A stretch of 64,000 bases of DNA from Variovorax sp. SG517 (GTDB taxonomy: Bacteria > Pseudomonadota > Gammaproteobacteria > Burkholderiales > Burkholderiaceae_C): positions 318,080 to 382,079 of the forward strand of contig NZ_JABMJG010000005.1 of the NCBI RefSeq assembly GCF_013376045.1, read 5' to 3'. Position 1 is the first letter of the stretch. Each line of letters begins with the position of its first letter. The notes below the pieces were generated by a model. That model made no database searches and was not told the origin of the DNA. It saw only the letters and a program-made list of their open reading frames with translations. This document shows, in pieces, positions 53,315 to 62,334 of this stretch. The position numbers and the translations under genes are program-made.

Positions 53315-54349
53315 TTGCTCAACACGATGACATCGGCCCTTGCCACCCAGGCCCATGCGAGGGCCCTGCTGCCCGCGGCGCCGGCGCGGCGGCATGTTTC
53401 GCGCGGCATGGACACGCTCGCATGGCGTGCACCGGCAGCTCCGGCACAGGCCCGCGGCGAGGCGAGCGAGCTTTCCGCCACGGTCCGATGCGAGGCCGCC
53501 GCCGCGCCTTCGGCCCAGGCGGGCGCGGCACGCTGCCTGCACGATCACGAACTGCACCTGATAGGCGCCGTGCCCGCGCGCCTTCGCATCGGCATCGGCG
53601 CCGACGAGGAGACGCACAGCTTCGCCCCCGGCACCGTCGTGCTGCTGGGCCCGCGGCTGCCGCGCAGCCTCGCGTTCGAGCATCGCGCGCTGCCGGGCGG
53701 CAGTGGCAGTGGTGGCAGCGGTGGCATTGGCTCGGGCGGACTGGTGCTGCGCTTCAGCGACGAGCCGCTCAAGCGCGGCATGGCGCTCTTTCCTGAACTC
53801 GCCGACGCGGGGCCGCTGCTGGCCCGCGCGCGGCTGGGCGTGCAGTTCGTCGGCCTGGAGGCGGGCACGCTCGCGCGCCTGCGCCGCATCGAGACGCTGC
53901 AGGGGCTCGCGCGCTTCTCCGAATTCACCGCGCTGCTGAACGAGCTGGCGCAGTGGGGCGACTATCGCGTGCTCTCCGGCGTGGCGCTGGCCGGCGAGGG
54001 CCTGGGCGAAGACATGCAGGCGCTGCGCATCCACAAGGCGCTCGACCACATCCGCGAGAACTACGCCGAGGCGCTGTCTCTGGCCGAGGTGGGCGCGCTC
54101 GTGGGCATGCGCGAGAACGCGTTCTCGCGCAGCTTCCGCCGCGCCACGGGGCAGACCTTCACCGACTTCGTGATCGGCCTGCGCGTGGCCAAGGCCTGCC
54201 GGCTGCTGGCCTCCACGCGCCAGCACGTGAGCAGCATCTGCTACGAGGTGGGCTTCAACAACATCTCGAACTTCAACCGGCACTTCCGGCGGATCGAGGG
54301 GATGACGCCGGGCGAGTTCCGCGCCCGGAGGCACGGGAACAGCGCCTGA
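53315..54349 (+). CDS. AraC-family transcriptional regulator
   Basis: Predicted 344-aa regulator. The C-terminal AraC domain (about 240-340) has two HTH motifs, with LAEVGALVGMRENAFSR and the family signature near YEVGFNNISNFNRHFRR. The N-terminal part looks like a cupin-type effector domain and carries a Gly/Ser-rich insert near 125-140. I chose the TTG at 53315 because GGAGG at 53300-53304 is 10 bases before it; the ATG at 53327 is too far from that site but could be used. It is convergent with the aldehyde dehydrogenase gene, the stops touching, and probably controls the long minus-strand operon. Confidence 0.88.
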   Translation: MLNTMTSALATQAHARALLPAAPARRHVSRGMDTLAWRAPAAPAQARGEASELSATVRCEAAAAPSAQAGAARCLHDHELHLIGAVPARLRIGIGADEETHSFAPGTVVLLGPRLPRSLAFEHRALPGGSGSGGSGGIGSGGLVLRFSDEPLKRGMALFPELADAGPLLARARLGVQFVGLEAGTLARLRRIETLQGLARFSEFTALLNELAQWGDYRVLSGVALAGEGLGEDMQALRIHKALDHIRENYAEALSLAEVGALVGMRENAFSRSFRRATGQTFTDFVIGLRVAKACRLLASTRQHVSSICYEVGFNNISNFNRHFRRIEGMTPGEFRARRHGNSA

Positions 54350-55831
54350 TCAGGCCAGCCCGCCCTGGCACACGTACTTGATGTGCATGTAGTCCTCCAG
54401 CCCATGGACCGAGCCCTCGCGGCCGTAGCCCGACTCCTTCACGCCGCCGAAGGGCGCCGCCTCGGCCGCCAGGGCGCCTTCGTTGATGCCGACGATGCCC
54501 GACTCCAGCGCATCGGCCACGCGCCAGATGCGCTTCACGTCCGTCGAATAGAAGTACGCCGCGAGCCCGAAGGGCGTCTCGTTGGCCGCGGCGATCACCT
54601 CGGCCTCGTTCTCGAAGCGCGTGACCGGCACCACGGGACCGAAGGTCTCCTCGCAGCTGCACTCCATCGCCGAGTCGGCATTCACCAGCACCGTGGGCGC
54701 GTAGTAGTTGGGGCCGTCGCAGCGCGCGTCGCGCAGCCGCTTGCCGCCGACCACCACGCGGGCGCCGCGGGAGACGGCGTCGCGCACGTGGCGCTCGATC
54801 TTGTCGACCGCGCGCGCGTTGATCATCGGCCCGATCTGCGAGGACTCGTCGCTGGCCGGCCCCACGCGCAGCGCGCCGACCCGCGCGGCCAGCTTGTCGA
54901 CGAAGGCATCGTGCACGCGTGACTGCACGAACACGCGGTTCGGGCACACGCAGGTCTGGCCGCCGTTGCGGAACTTGGCCGCCATCAGGCCTTCCACGGC
55001 CGCGTCGATGTCGGCGTCGTCGAACACGATGAAGGGCGCGTTGCCGCCGAGCTCCAGCGAGAGCTTCTTCAGCGTGTCGGCCGAGCGGCGCGCGAGGTGC
55101 TTGCCCACGGGCGTGGAGCCGGTGAAGGTGATCTTGCGCACGCGCGGGTCGTCGAGCCATGCGTCGACCACCTCGGGCGTGCGTTCGCGCGAGGCGGTCA
55201 CGATGTTGAGCACGCCCGGCGGCACGCCGGCGTCCTGCGCCAGCTTCACCAGCGCGAGCGAGGTCAGCGGCGTGTCCTCGGCCGGCTTGCACACCACCGT
55301 GCAGCCGGCGGCCAGCGCCGGCGCGATCTTGCGCGCGATCATCGCGGCCGGGAAGTTCCACGGCGTGATCGCGGCGACCACGCCCACGGGCTCGCGCAGC
55401 GCGAGCATGCGCCGGCCGGTCACCGGCGCGGGAATGATCTCGCCGTTGGCGCGCGTGGCTTCCTCGGCGAACCATTCGATGTAGCTGGCCGCGTAGGCGA
55501 CCTCGCCGCGGCCCTCGGCCAGCGGCTTGCCCTGCTCGCGCGAGATGAGTCGGCCCAGGTCTTCCTGGTGCGCCATCACGAGGTCGTTCCAGCGCTTGAT
55601 GATCTGCGCGCGCTGCTTGGCCGGCACGGCGCGCCATGCGGGAAAGGCGGCGTGCGCCGCGTCGGTGGCGGCACGTGCGTCGGCGGCGGTGCCGTCCGGC
55701 ACGCTCGCGAAGACGGCGTCGGTCGCAGGGTCTCTGACGTCGAGGCGGCGCGCATCGCCGGCTTCGCGCCATTCGGCGCCGATGAGATGCCGCCCGGGCA
55801 TCAGGTCCTGGTGTTGCAGTTCGAGTGTCAT
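54350..55831 (-). CDS. NAD(P)-dependent aldehyde dehydrogenase, succinate-semialdehyde type
   Basis: Predicted 493-aa dehydrogenase. Catalytic residues are the Cys in GGQTCVCPNR and the Glu in LELGGNAP; the NAD-binding PWNFPAAM and FTGSTPVGK motifs are present. The sequence is closest in style to GabD-type succinate-semialdehyde dehydrogenases. The final product of the locus may thus be a semialdehyde oxidised to a TCA-cycle acid. AAGGA precedes the ATG at 55829-55831. It is the last gene of the operon, 34 bp after the tartrate/malate-type dehydrogenase. GabD specificity is not certain. Confidence 0.92.
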   Translation of the reverse strand: MTLELQHQDLMPGRHLIGAEWREAGDARRLDVRDPATDAVFASVPDGTAADARAATDAAHAAFPAWRAVPAKQRAQIIKRWNDLVMAHQEDLGRLISREQGKPLAEGRGEVAYAASYIEWFAEEATRANGEIIPAPVTGRRMLALREPVGVVAAITPWNFPAAMIARKIAPALAAGCTVVCKPAEDTPLTSLALVKLAQDAGVPPGVLNIVTASRERTPEVVDAWLDDPRVRKITFTGSTPVGKHLARRSADTLKKLSLELGGNAPFIVFDDADIDAAVEGLMAAKFRNGGQTCVCPNRVFVQSRVHDAFVDKLAARVGALRVGPASDESSQIGPMINARAVDKIERHVRDAVSRGARVVVGGKRLRDARCDGPNYYAPTVLVNADSAMECSCEETFGPVVPVTRFENEAEVIAAANETPFGLAAYFYSTDVKRIWRVADALESGIVGINEGALAAEAAPFGGVKESGYGREGSVHGLEDYMHIKYVCQGGLA

Positions 55832-55865
55832 GGTCTGGGGATCCTTCTTCAGTTCATGGCGCGGT

Positions 55866-56969
55866 TCATGGCGCCGAGACGCGCTCGGCGATGGCGATGC
55901 CCACCTCGGTGGTGTTCGCCGAGCCGCCGAGGTCGCGCGTGCGCGGACCTTCGCGCAGCACCGCCTCTATCGCGCCCAGGATGGCGTCGTGCGCCGCGCG
56001 GCCGGCGCCCTGGCCCTGCGTCAGGAAATCCAGCATCAGCGCGCCCGACCAGATCATCGCGATGGGATTGGCGATGTTCTGGCCGTAGATGTCGGGCGCC
56101 GAGCCGTGCACCGGCTCGAAAAGCGAGGGGAACCGGCGTTCCGGGTTCAGGTTGGCCGAGGGCGCGAGGCCGATGGTGCCGGTGGTCGCGGGCCCGAGGT
56201 CGGAGAGGATGTCGCCGAACAGGTTGCTCGCCACCACCACGTCGAAGCGCGTGGGCTGCAGCACGAAGCGCGCCGACAGGATGTCGATGTGCTGCTTGTC
56301 CGCCGTCACTTCGGGGTAGTCGAGGCCAATCGCGTCGGCGCGCGCGTCCCACCAGGGCATGCTGATCGCGATGCCGTTGCTCTTGGTGGCCACCGTCAGG
56401 TGCCTGCGCTTGCGCGCGCGGGCGGCCTCGTAGGCGAAGCGCAGCACGCGGTCGGTGCCGTGGCGCGAGAACACCGACTCCTGGATCACGATCTCGCGCT
56501 CGGTGCCCGCGTACATCACGCCGCCGAGCGAGGTGTATTCGCCCTCGGTGTTCTCGCGCACCACGAGGTAGTCGATGTCGCCGGGCTTGCGGCCGGCCAG
56601 CGGGCAGGGCACGCCCTCGAACAGGCGCACCGGCCGCAGGTTGATGTACTGGTCGAACTCGCGGCGGAACTTCAGCAGAGAACCCCACAGCGACACGTGG
56701 TCGGGCACGGTGGCCGGCCAGCCGACGGCGCCGAAGTACAGCGCGTCGACGCCCTTGAGCTGCTCCTTCCAGTCGTCCGGCATCATCTGGCCGTGCGCCG
56801 CGTAGTAGTCGGCGCTGGCCCAGTCGAAGACGCGGCAGTCGAGCTCGAAGCCGAAGCGTGCCGCGGCGGCCTGCACCACGCGCAGGCCCTCGGGCATCAC
56901 TTCCTTGCCGATGCCGTCGCCGGGAATCACGGCGATGCGGAATGTGGGTGTCATCTCGGTCTTTCTCAT
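55866..56969 (-). CDS. Beta-decarboxylating dehydrogenase, tartrate/D-malate type (TtuC/DmlA-like)
   Basis: Predicted 367-aa NAD-dependent dehydrogenase of the isocitrate/isopropylmalate/tartrate family. Marks: AVIPGDGIGKEV at the N-end, VRENTEGEYTS, the family signature SNLFGDILSDLGP and LFEPVHGSAPDI. The TEGEY motif and lack of leuB context favour the tartrate dehydrogenase/D-malate dehydrogenase group. It may oxidatively decarboxylate a 2-hydroxy acid from the imported compound. I chose the ATG at 56967-56969 because it overlaps the ATPase stop (ATGA); the ATG at 56952-56954 would give the usual family start. Confidence 0.9.
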   Translation of the reverse strand: MRKTEMTPTFRIAVIPGDGIGKEVMPEGLRVVQAAAARFGFELDCRVFDWASADYYAAHGQMMPDDWKEQLKGVDALYFGAVGWPATVPDHVSLWGSLLKFRREFDQYINLRPVRLFEGVPCPLAGRKPGDIDYLVVRENTEGEYTSLGGVMYAGTEREIVIQESVFSRHGTDRVLRFAYEAARARKRRHLTVATKSNGIAISMPWWDARADAIGLDYPEVTADKQHIDILSARFVLQPTRFDVVVASNLFGDILSDLGPATTGTIGLAPSANLNPERRFPSLFEPVHGSAPDIYGQNIANPIAMIWSGALMLDFLTQGQGAGRAAHDAILGAIEAVLREGPRTRDLGGSANTTEVGIAIAERVSAP

Positions 56970-58600
56970 GATGCGATGGCGGCGGCAGCCGCTCTGTCCA
57001 CGTCGTCGAGCCAGCCCTGGCGCAGCTCGGGCACCGAGCGCGCGAGCAGCTCGTAGTAGGGGTGGTGCGGGCCGCGGTCGTAGTCGGCGCGCGCCACCTG
57101 CGCGAGCTTGCGGCCGTGCTGCATCACCACGATCTCATCGCACACCGCGCGCACCGTGTGCAGGTCGTGGCTGATGAAGAGGTACGACACGCCCAGCTCG
57201 CGTCGCAGCTCCGCCATCAGGTCGAGCACCGCGGCGCCCACCACGGTGTCGAGCGCGGAGGTCACCTCGTCGCACAGGATCAGGTCGGGTTCGGCCGCGA
57301 GCGCGCGCGCGAGGTTCACGCGCTGCTTCTGCCCGCCCGAGAGGCCGCCCGGCAGGCGCCCGGCCACGGTCTGCGGCAGCTTCACCAGGTCGAGCAGCTC
57401 GCGGATGCGCCGCCGCAGCGGCTCGCCGCGCAGGCCCTTGTAGAACTCCAGCGGCCGCGCCAGGATGCGCTCGATGGTCTGCGAGGGGTTCAGCGCCGTG
57501 TCGGCCATCTGGAACACGATCTGGATGCGCCGCAGCTCGTCGCGCTCGCGCTGCTGCAGCGTCGGCTTCAGTTCGCGGCCGTGGAACAGCACGCTGCCGC
57601 TGCTGGGCTTCAGCAGCCCCGCCACCGCACGTGCCAGCGTGGTCTTGCCCGAGCCCGATTCGCCGATCACGCCGATGGCCTGGCCGCGATACAGCTTCAG
57701 GTCGATGTCCTGCAGGATCGGCTTGGCGGGCCGTCCCTGCGCATCCACCGGGCCGTAGCCGGCCGACAGCTGGCGCACCTCGAGCAGCAGCTCGCGGCCG
57801 TCGTCCGGCGCGGCGCCCGATGCGCGCGGCGCCGGCCGCGCGGCGGCCAGCAGGCTCTTCGTGTAGTCGTCGGCCGGCGCGGCGAGGATCCGGCCGGTCG
57901 CGTTCATCTCGCGCATGCCGCCGTTGCGCAGCACCAGGATGTGGTCGGCCATCTGCGCCACCACAGCGAGGTCGTGGCTCACGTACACCGCGGTGGCGCG
58001 GCGCTCGCGCACCACGCGTCGGAAGGCGCGCAGCACCTCGATCTGCGTGGTCACGTCGAGCGCGGTGGTCGGCTCGTCGAGGATCACCAGGTCGGGGTCG
58101 GCGATCAGCGCCATCGCCGCCATCAGCCGCTGCAGCTGTCCGCCCGAGACCTGGTGCGGATAGCGCGAGCCGATGCCTTCGGGATCGGGCAGCGCGAGCT
58201 CGCGGAAGAGCTGCACCGCCTTCGCCTCGGCCTCGGCGCGCCTGCACAGGCCGTGGATCACGGTCGGCTCCACCACCTGGTCCATGATCGTGCGCGAGGG
58301 GTTGAAGGAGGCCGCCGCGCTCTGCGCGATGTAGGCGACGGTGCGCCCGCGCAGCGCGCGCTGCGCACGGGCATCGAGCGCCAGCACGTCCGTGTCGCCG
58401 ATGCGCACCCGGCCGGCCGAGATGCTGCAGCCGTGGCGCGCATGGCCCATCAGCGCGAGCGCGGTGGTGGTCTTGCCCGAGCCCGACTCGCCGATCAGCG
58501 CCAGCACCTCGCCGGGCTGCACCGAGAAGCTCAGGTTGTCGACCAGCGTAGTGGGGCCGGCGCAGATGCTCAGGCCTTCGACGGTGAGTGGTGCGCCCAT
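56966..58600 (-). CDS. Dipeptide-type ABC transporter ATPase, two domains fused
   Basis: Predicted 544-aa ATPase in which the two subunits of an Opp/Dpp importer (D-like and F-like) are fused. Each half has Walker A GESGSGKTT. Signatures are VSGGQLQR and LSGGQKQR; Walker B parts are LVILDEPTTALD and LILCDEVTSALD. It powers import with the two permeases and the binding protein upstream. The ATG shares one base with the permease stop (TGATG). The second Walker B has Val after Asp-Glu instead of Pro. Confidence 0.94.
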   Translation of the reverse strand: MGAPLTVEGLSICAGPTTLVDNLSFSVQPGEVLALIGESGSGKTTTALALMGHARHGCSISAGRVRIGDTDVLALDARAQRALRGRTVAYIAQSAAASFNPSRTIMDQVVEPTVIHGLCRRAEAEAKAVQLFRELALPDPEGIGSRYPHQVSGGQLQRLMAAMALIADPDLVILDEPTTALDVTTQIEVLRAFRRVVRERRATAVYVSHDLAVVAQMADHILVLRNGGMREMNATGRILAAPADDYTKSLLAAARPAPRASGAAPDDGRELLLEVRQLSAGYGPVDAQGRPAKPILQDIDLKLYRGQAIGVIGESGSGKTTLARAVAGLLKPSSGSVLFHGRELKPTLQQRERDELRRIQIVFQMADTALNPSQTIERILARPLEFYKGLRGEPLRRRIRELLDLVKLPQTVAGRLPGGLSGGQKQRVNLARALAAEPDLILCDEVTSALDTVVGAAVLDLMAELRRELGVSYLFISHDLHTVRAVCDEIVVMQHGRKLAQVARADYDRGPHHPYYELLARSVPELRQGWLDDVDRAAAAAIAS

Positions 58601-59499
58601 CAGCGTGCTCCTCGTTCGCGCGCGGCACGGCCGGGCAGGTTGTCGATCACCAGGTTGACCGAGATGGTGAGGCTCGCGATGGCCAGCGCCGGCACGATCA
58701 CCGAGGCGCCGCCCATGGCCAGCGCGCCGATGTTCTCGCGCACCAGCGATCCCCAGTCGGCGGCAGGCGGCTGGATGCCCAGGCCCAGGAAGCTCAGGCT
58801 CGCCAGCAGCAGCACGATGTAGACGAATCGCAGCCCCAGGTCGGCCAGCATCGGGCCGACGATGTTGGGCAGGATCTCGCGCAGCATGATGTAGAGCGTG
58901 CCTTCGCCGCGCGTGCGCGCTACCGTCACGTAGTCGAGCGCGTTGATGTTTACGGCCAGCGAGCGCGCGATGCGGAAGGCGCCCGGCACGTAGATGATGG
59001 CCGCCGTGACCACCAGCATCGGCACCGAGGAGCCGAAGCCCGCCACCATGATGAGCGCGAACATCTTGCTCGGGATGGCCGTCAGCGTGTCGAGGCAGCG
59101 GCTGAGCGTCGCGTCGGTCCAGCGGCCGCTGGCGGCGGCCAGCAGTGCCAGCGTGGTGCCGGTGCCGCTGGCCAGCAGCGTCGCCAGCAGCGCCACGCCG
59201 ACGGTGTAGCGCGCGCCTTCGATCACCAGCGCCAGCATGTCGCGGCCCAGGTAGTCGGTGCCCAGCCAGTGCGCCGCGCTGATCGGCGCGAAGACGTTCG
59301 AGGTGCCGGCGCCCGCCGAGCTGTGCGACAGCAGCCAGGGGCCCAACGCCGCCGCGAGCAGCCAGAAGAGCAGCACCGCGAGGCCGAGCAGTCCGGTGAA
59401 GCCGAAGCCCGCGAGCCAGCGAAGCGGGCTGCGGCGGGGCGCGGGCGGCAGCGCGGGGGCGGCCGTGTTCAGGGCGGGGGAGGAAGTGGACGATTCCAT
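58600..59499 (-). CDS. Dipeptide-type ABC transporter permease, DppC-like
   Basis: Predicted 299-aa inner-membrane permease with about six hydrophobic segments and a Pro/Ala-rich N-terminal tail. It has the DppC features GTDYLGRDMLA and the EAA loop ARTRGEGTLYIMLREILPN. It pairs with the DppB-like protein encoded 15 bp upstream. Its stop overlaps the ATPase start by one base. Confidence 0.94.
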   Translation of the reverse strand: MESSTSSPALNTAAPALPPAPRRSPLRWLAGFGFTGLLGLAVLLFWLLAAALGPWLLSHSSAGAGTSNVFAPISAAHWLGTDYLGRDMLALVIEGARYTVGVALLATLLASGTGTTLALLAAASGRWTDATLSRCLDTLTAIPSKMFALIMVAGFGSSVPMLVVTAAIIYVPGAFRIARSLAVNINALDYVTVARTRGEGTLYIMLREILPNIVGPMLADLGLRFVYIVLLLASLSFLGLGIQPPAADWGSLVRENIGALAMGGASVIVPALAIASLTISVNLVIDNLPGRAARERGAR

Positions 59500-59514
59500 G
59501 ATGGCTCTGCCTCG

Positions 59515-60471
59515 TCAGCGATGCCGCAGCCGCGGGTTGGCGACGATGCCGCAGACGTCGGCCGCGGTCACCAGGATCAGGTAGGCGCCGCAGAAGATCA
59601 TGGCGCAGGTCTGCACCAGCGGCATGTCGCGCTGCGAGACGCCGTCGACCATCAGCTTGGCGATGCCCGGGTAGTTGAAGATGGTCTCGACGATGATCAC
59701 GCCGCCCAGCAGGTACGACAGGCTCAGCGCCACGGCGTTGGCGATCGGCCCCACCGCGTTGGGCAGCGCATGCGCCAGCACCGTGCGCATCGGCGAGGCG
59801 CCCTTGAGCCGCACCATCTCGATGTAGGGCGCCTCCAGCTGGTCGATGACGGCCGCGCGCGTCATGCGCATCATCTGCGCGACGATCACGCAGCACAGCA
59901 CCAGCACCGGCATCGCGAAGGCCTGCAGCATCTGGCCGAGCGAATCGATGTCGCTGACGAACGAAAGCGCCGGCAACCATCGCAGCTTCACCGCGAACAC
60001 CAGCACCGCCAGCGTCGCCACCAGGAACTCCGGCACCGACACCACCGCCACCGCGGAGGTCGAGACCGCCCGGTCGAACCACGAGCCGCGCCACACCGCC
60101 GACGCGATGCCCAGCGCCAGCGCGATAGGCACCGAGAACAGGGCCGTGACGGCAGCCAGCAGCAGCGAGTTGGGCAGCCGGCTCGCGACCAGTTCCGACA
60201 CCGGCATCTGCGTGGTGGCCGAGCGGCCGAGGTCGCCCTTCGCCATGCTCAGCAGCCACTGCGCATAGCGCTTCGGCGCCGGCACATCCAGCCCCATCTG
60301 CGTGCGCAGCGCGGCCAGCGCCTCCGGTGTGGCGTCCTGCCCGAGCTGCTCCTCGGCCGCGTCGCCGGGCAGCACCGCGGTGATCGAGAACACGATCACC
60401 GACACCGCCAGCAGCGACAGCAGCGCGAGCGCGATGCGCTGTGCAAGGAGCTTGAGGATTACCTGATTCAT
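59515..60471 (-). CDS. Dipeptide-type ABC transporter permease, DppB-like
   Basis: Predicted 318-aa inner-membrane permease with about six membrane segments. DppB features include the N-terminal ILKLLAQRIALALLSLLAV helix, YAQWLLSMAKGDLG and the EAA loop VRLKGASPMRTVLAHALPN. It lies 161 bp downstream of the binding-protein gene, separated from it by a hairpin-rich repeat that may lower transcription of the membrane genes relative to the binding protein. Confidence 0.94.
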   Translation of the reverse strand: MNQVILKLLAQRIALALLSLLAVSVIVFSITAVLPGDAAEEQLGQDATPEALAALRTQMGLDVPAPKRYAQWLLSMAKGDLGRSATTQMPVSELVASRLPNSLLLAAVTALFSVPIALALGIASAVWRGSWFDRAVSTSAVAVVSVPEFLVATLAVLVFAVKLRWLPALSFVSDIDSLGQMLQAFAMPVLVLCCVIVAQMMRMTRAAVIDQLEAPYIEMVRLKGASPMRTVLAHALPNAVGPIANAVALSLSYLLGGVIIVETIFNYPGIAKLMVDGVSQRDMPLVQTCAMIFCGAYLILVTAADVCGIVANPRLRHR

Positions 60472-60632
60472 GTCAGCGACTCCGATTGCCTATTTGCCAT
60501 GTCCCACCGCGGGCCGGCGTAGCCCGGCCTGTTCGGGGGACACCGCGGAACCGGCTTTGCCGGGCCGCAGGTGTCGCCCCCTGCAAGGGGGTTGGCGCAG
60601 CGACACGAAGTGCGCGAAGCCTGGGGGTGTGC
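60472..60632. repeat. Hairpin-rich REP-like intergenic element
   Basis: Between the binding-protein and permease genes of one operon. It holds GGCCGG/CCGGCC (60512-60517, 60524-60529), CCGGC/GCCGG (60551-60555, 60559-60563) and CCCCC/GGGGG (60577-60581, 60587-60591). The last is enclosed by GTGTCG (60571-60576) and CGACAC (60601-60606). This looks like the repeated palindromic elements common between genes in Comamonadaceae. It could slow readthrough or stabilise the upstream mRNA. I see only one copy here. Confidence 0.55.
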
Positions 60633-62261
60633 TCATGCATCCAGCCAGACGTTCTCTGCGAAGTTGTAGCCCATGAGGCCGCCGAGCGGAATCGGCGACA
60701 GCCCCTTGAGCTTCGAGCTGTGGCCGTCGATGCTGGCCAGGAACAGCGGAATGCCGATGCCCGCGTCCTGGTGGATCATGGTCTGCATGTCGGCGTACAT
60801 CTGCTTGCGCTTGGCCAGGTCGGTCTCGGCGCGCGAGGCCAGCAGCAGCTGGTCGAACTTCTCGCTCTTCCAGCGCGATTCGTTCCAGGCCGCGCCCGAC
60901 TGGAAGAACTGCGTGAGCAGCACGTCGGCGCTCGGGCGCGGGTTGACGTTGCCGAAGCCCACCTGGCTGTTGAGCCAGTGGTTCGACCAGTAGCCGTCCG
61001 CCGGCATGCGCTTGATGTCGATCTCCAGGCCGACGCGCTGCGCGGTCTGCTGCAGCATCAGCGCGATCTCCACCGAGTACAGCGCCGCGGGCGAAGCCAC
61101 CATCGGCACCTTGCCGGTGATGCCGGCCTTCTGCAGGTGGAACTTCGCCTTCTCGGGGTCGAAGGGGCGCTGCGGCAGGCCTGCGAAGTGGAAGCGGTTG
61201 GTCGGGTCGATCGGCTGGTCGTTGGCGACCACCGCGTAGTCGAGCGCGATGGTCTTCTTCATCTGCTCGCGGTCGAACAGGTGCTTCATGCCGAGCACGA
61301 AGTCGGGGTTGGCGCCGGGGCCCACGTCCTTGCGCATCACCAGGTCGGAGTACTGGCCCGACTGCGTGACGAAGATGCCGAAGCCGGGCGTGCCCTTCAC
61401 GCGCTCCACCGAGCGCGGGTTGACCGAGCCCACCAGGTCCATGCCGCCCGACAGCAGCGCGTTGACGCGCGCGCTCTCGTCGCCGATGCCGACGAACTCG
61501 ATCTCGTCGAGGTACGGCTTGCCCGGCTTCCAGTAGGCATCGTTGCGCACCACCACCGAGCGGATGCCGGGCTTGAATTCCTTGAGCTTGTAGGGGCCGG
61601 TGCCGATGCCGGCGTTGAAGTCGGTGGTGCCGTCCTTGACGATGTGGAAGTGGAAGGTGCCCAGGATCACCGGCAGGTCGGCGTTGGGGGCGCTCAGCAC
61701 CACCGTCACCTCGTTCGCGCCGGTGGCCTTCACGCTCTCGATCTGGTCGGCGAGCACCTTGGCCTTGGAGGCGGTGGCCGGGTCCTTGTGACGCATCACC
61801 GAGAACACCACGTCGGCGGGCGACAGCGCCTTGCCGTCGTGGAACACCACGCCCTTGCGCAGCGTGAACACCCAGGTCTTGGCGTCCTTGGTGGTGAACG
61901 ACTCGGCCAGCGCGGGCTGCGGCGTGAGGCTGCCGTCCAGCGAGGTGAGGCAGTTGTAGATCATGTTGCCGCGCGAGTAGTCGGTCTGGTTCGACTGCTT
62001 GGCGGGGTCCAGCGTGTCGGTGGCCGCGGCGGTAGCGCCGGCCACCCGGATGCGGCCGCCGCGCCGCGGCGCCTGCGCGTGGGCCGAGACGGCCACGCCA
62101 GCGAGGCTGCCCGCCAGCGTGGCCTGCATGCCGCCGGCCACCAGCATCGACAAAATGTCGCGCCGCGTGGCACCGCGTCGAAGCGATGCCATCACGCGAA
62201 GGCTTTCGTCGGGGCCGACGAGGTTCTGGAAGCTCTTGTAGTCGCTGCTGCTGTCGCTCAT
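60633..62261 (-). CDS. Dipeptide-type ABC substrate-binding protein, Tat-exported
   Basis: Predicted 542-aa periplasmic binding protein of the DppA/OppA family (SBP_bac_5). A long N-region leads to TRRDILSML, a twin-arginine motif, and a Gly/Ala/Leu core ending AHAQAP near residue 64. Family marks include LAESFTTKDAKTWVFTLRKG split over strands and FHDGKALSPADVV. The ligand could be a peptide, opine or another small compound. AGGAG precedes the ATG at 62259-62261. It lies 73 bp after the oxidase gene. Confidence 0.93.
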   Translation of the reverse strand: MSDSSSDYKSFQNLVGPDESLRVMASLRRGATRRDILSMLVAGGMQATLAGSLAGVAVSAHAQAPRRGGRIRVAGATAAATDTLDPAKQSNQTDYSRGNMIYNCLTSLDGSLTPQPALAESFTTKDAKTWVFTLRKGVVFHDGKALSPADVVFSVMRHKDPATASKAKVLADQIESVKATGANEVTVVLSAPNADLPVILGTFHFHIVKDGTTDFNAGIGTGPYKLKEFKPGIRSVVVRNDAYWKPGKPYLDEIEFVGIGDESARVNALLSGGMDLVGSVNPRSVERVKGTPGFGIFVTQSGQYSDLVMRKDVGPGANPDFVLGMKHLFDREQMKKTIALDYAVVANDQPIDPTNRFHFAGLPQRPFDPEKAKFHLQKAGITGKVPMVASPAALYSVEIALMLQQTAQRVGLEIDIKRMPADGYWSNHWLNSQVGFGNVNPRPSADVLLTQFFQSGAAWNESRWKSEKFDQLLLASRAETDLAKRKQMYADMQTMIHQDAGIGIPLFLASIDGHSSKLKGLSPIPLGGLMGYNFAENVWLDA

Positions 62262-62334
62262 GGTGAGTGCTCCTGGGGGCCGTGGGGTGAAAGAAACCAG
62301 TCGAAAGAAAGAACGAACGCCGGACAGCCTGCCC

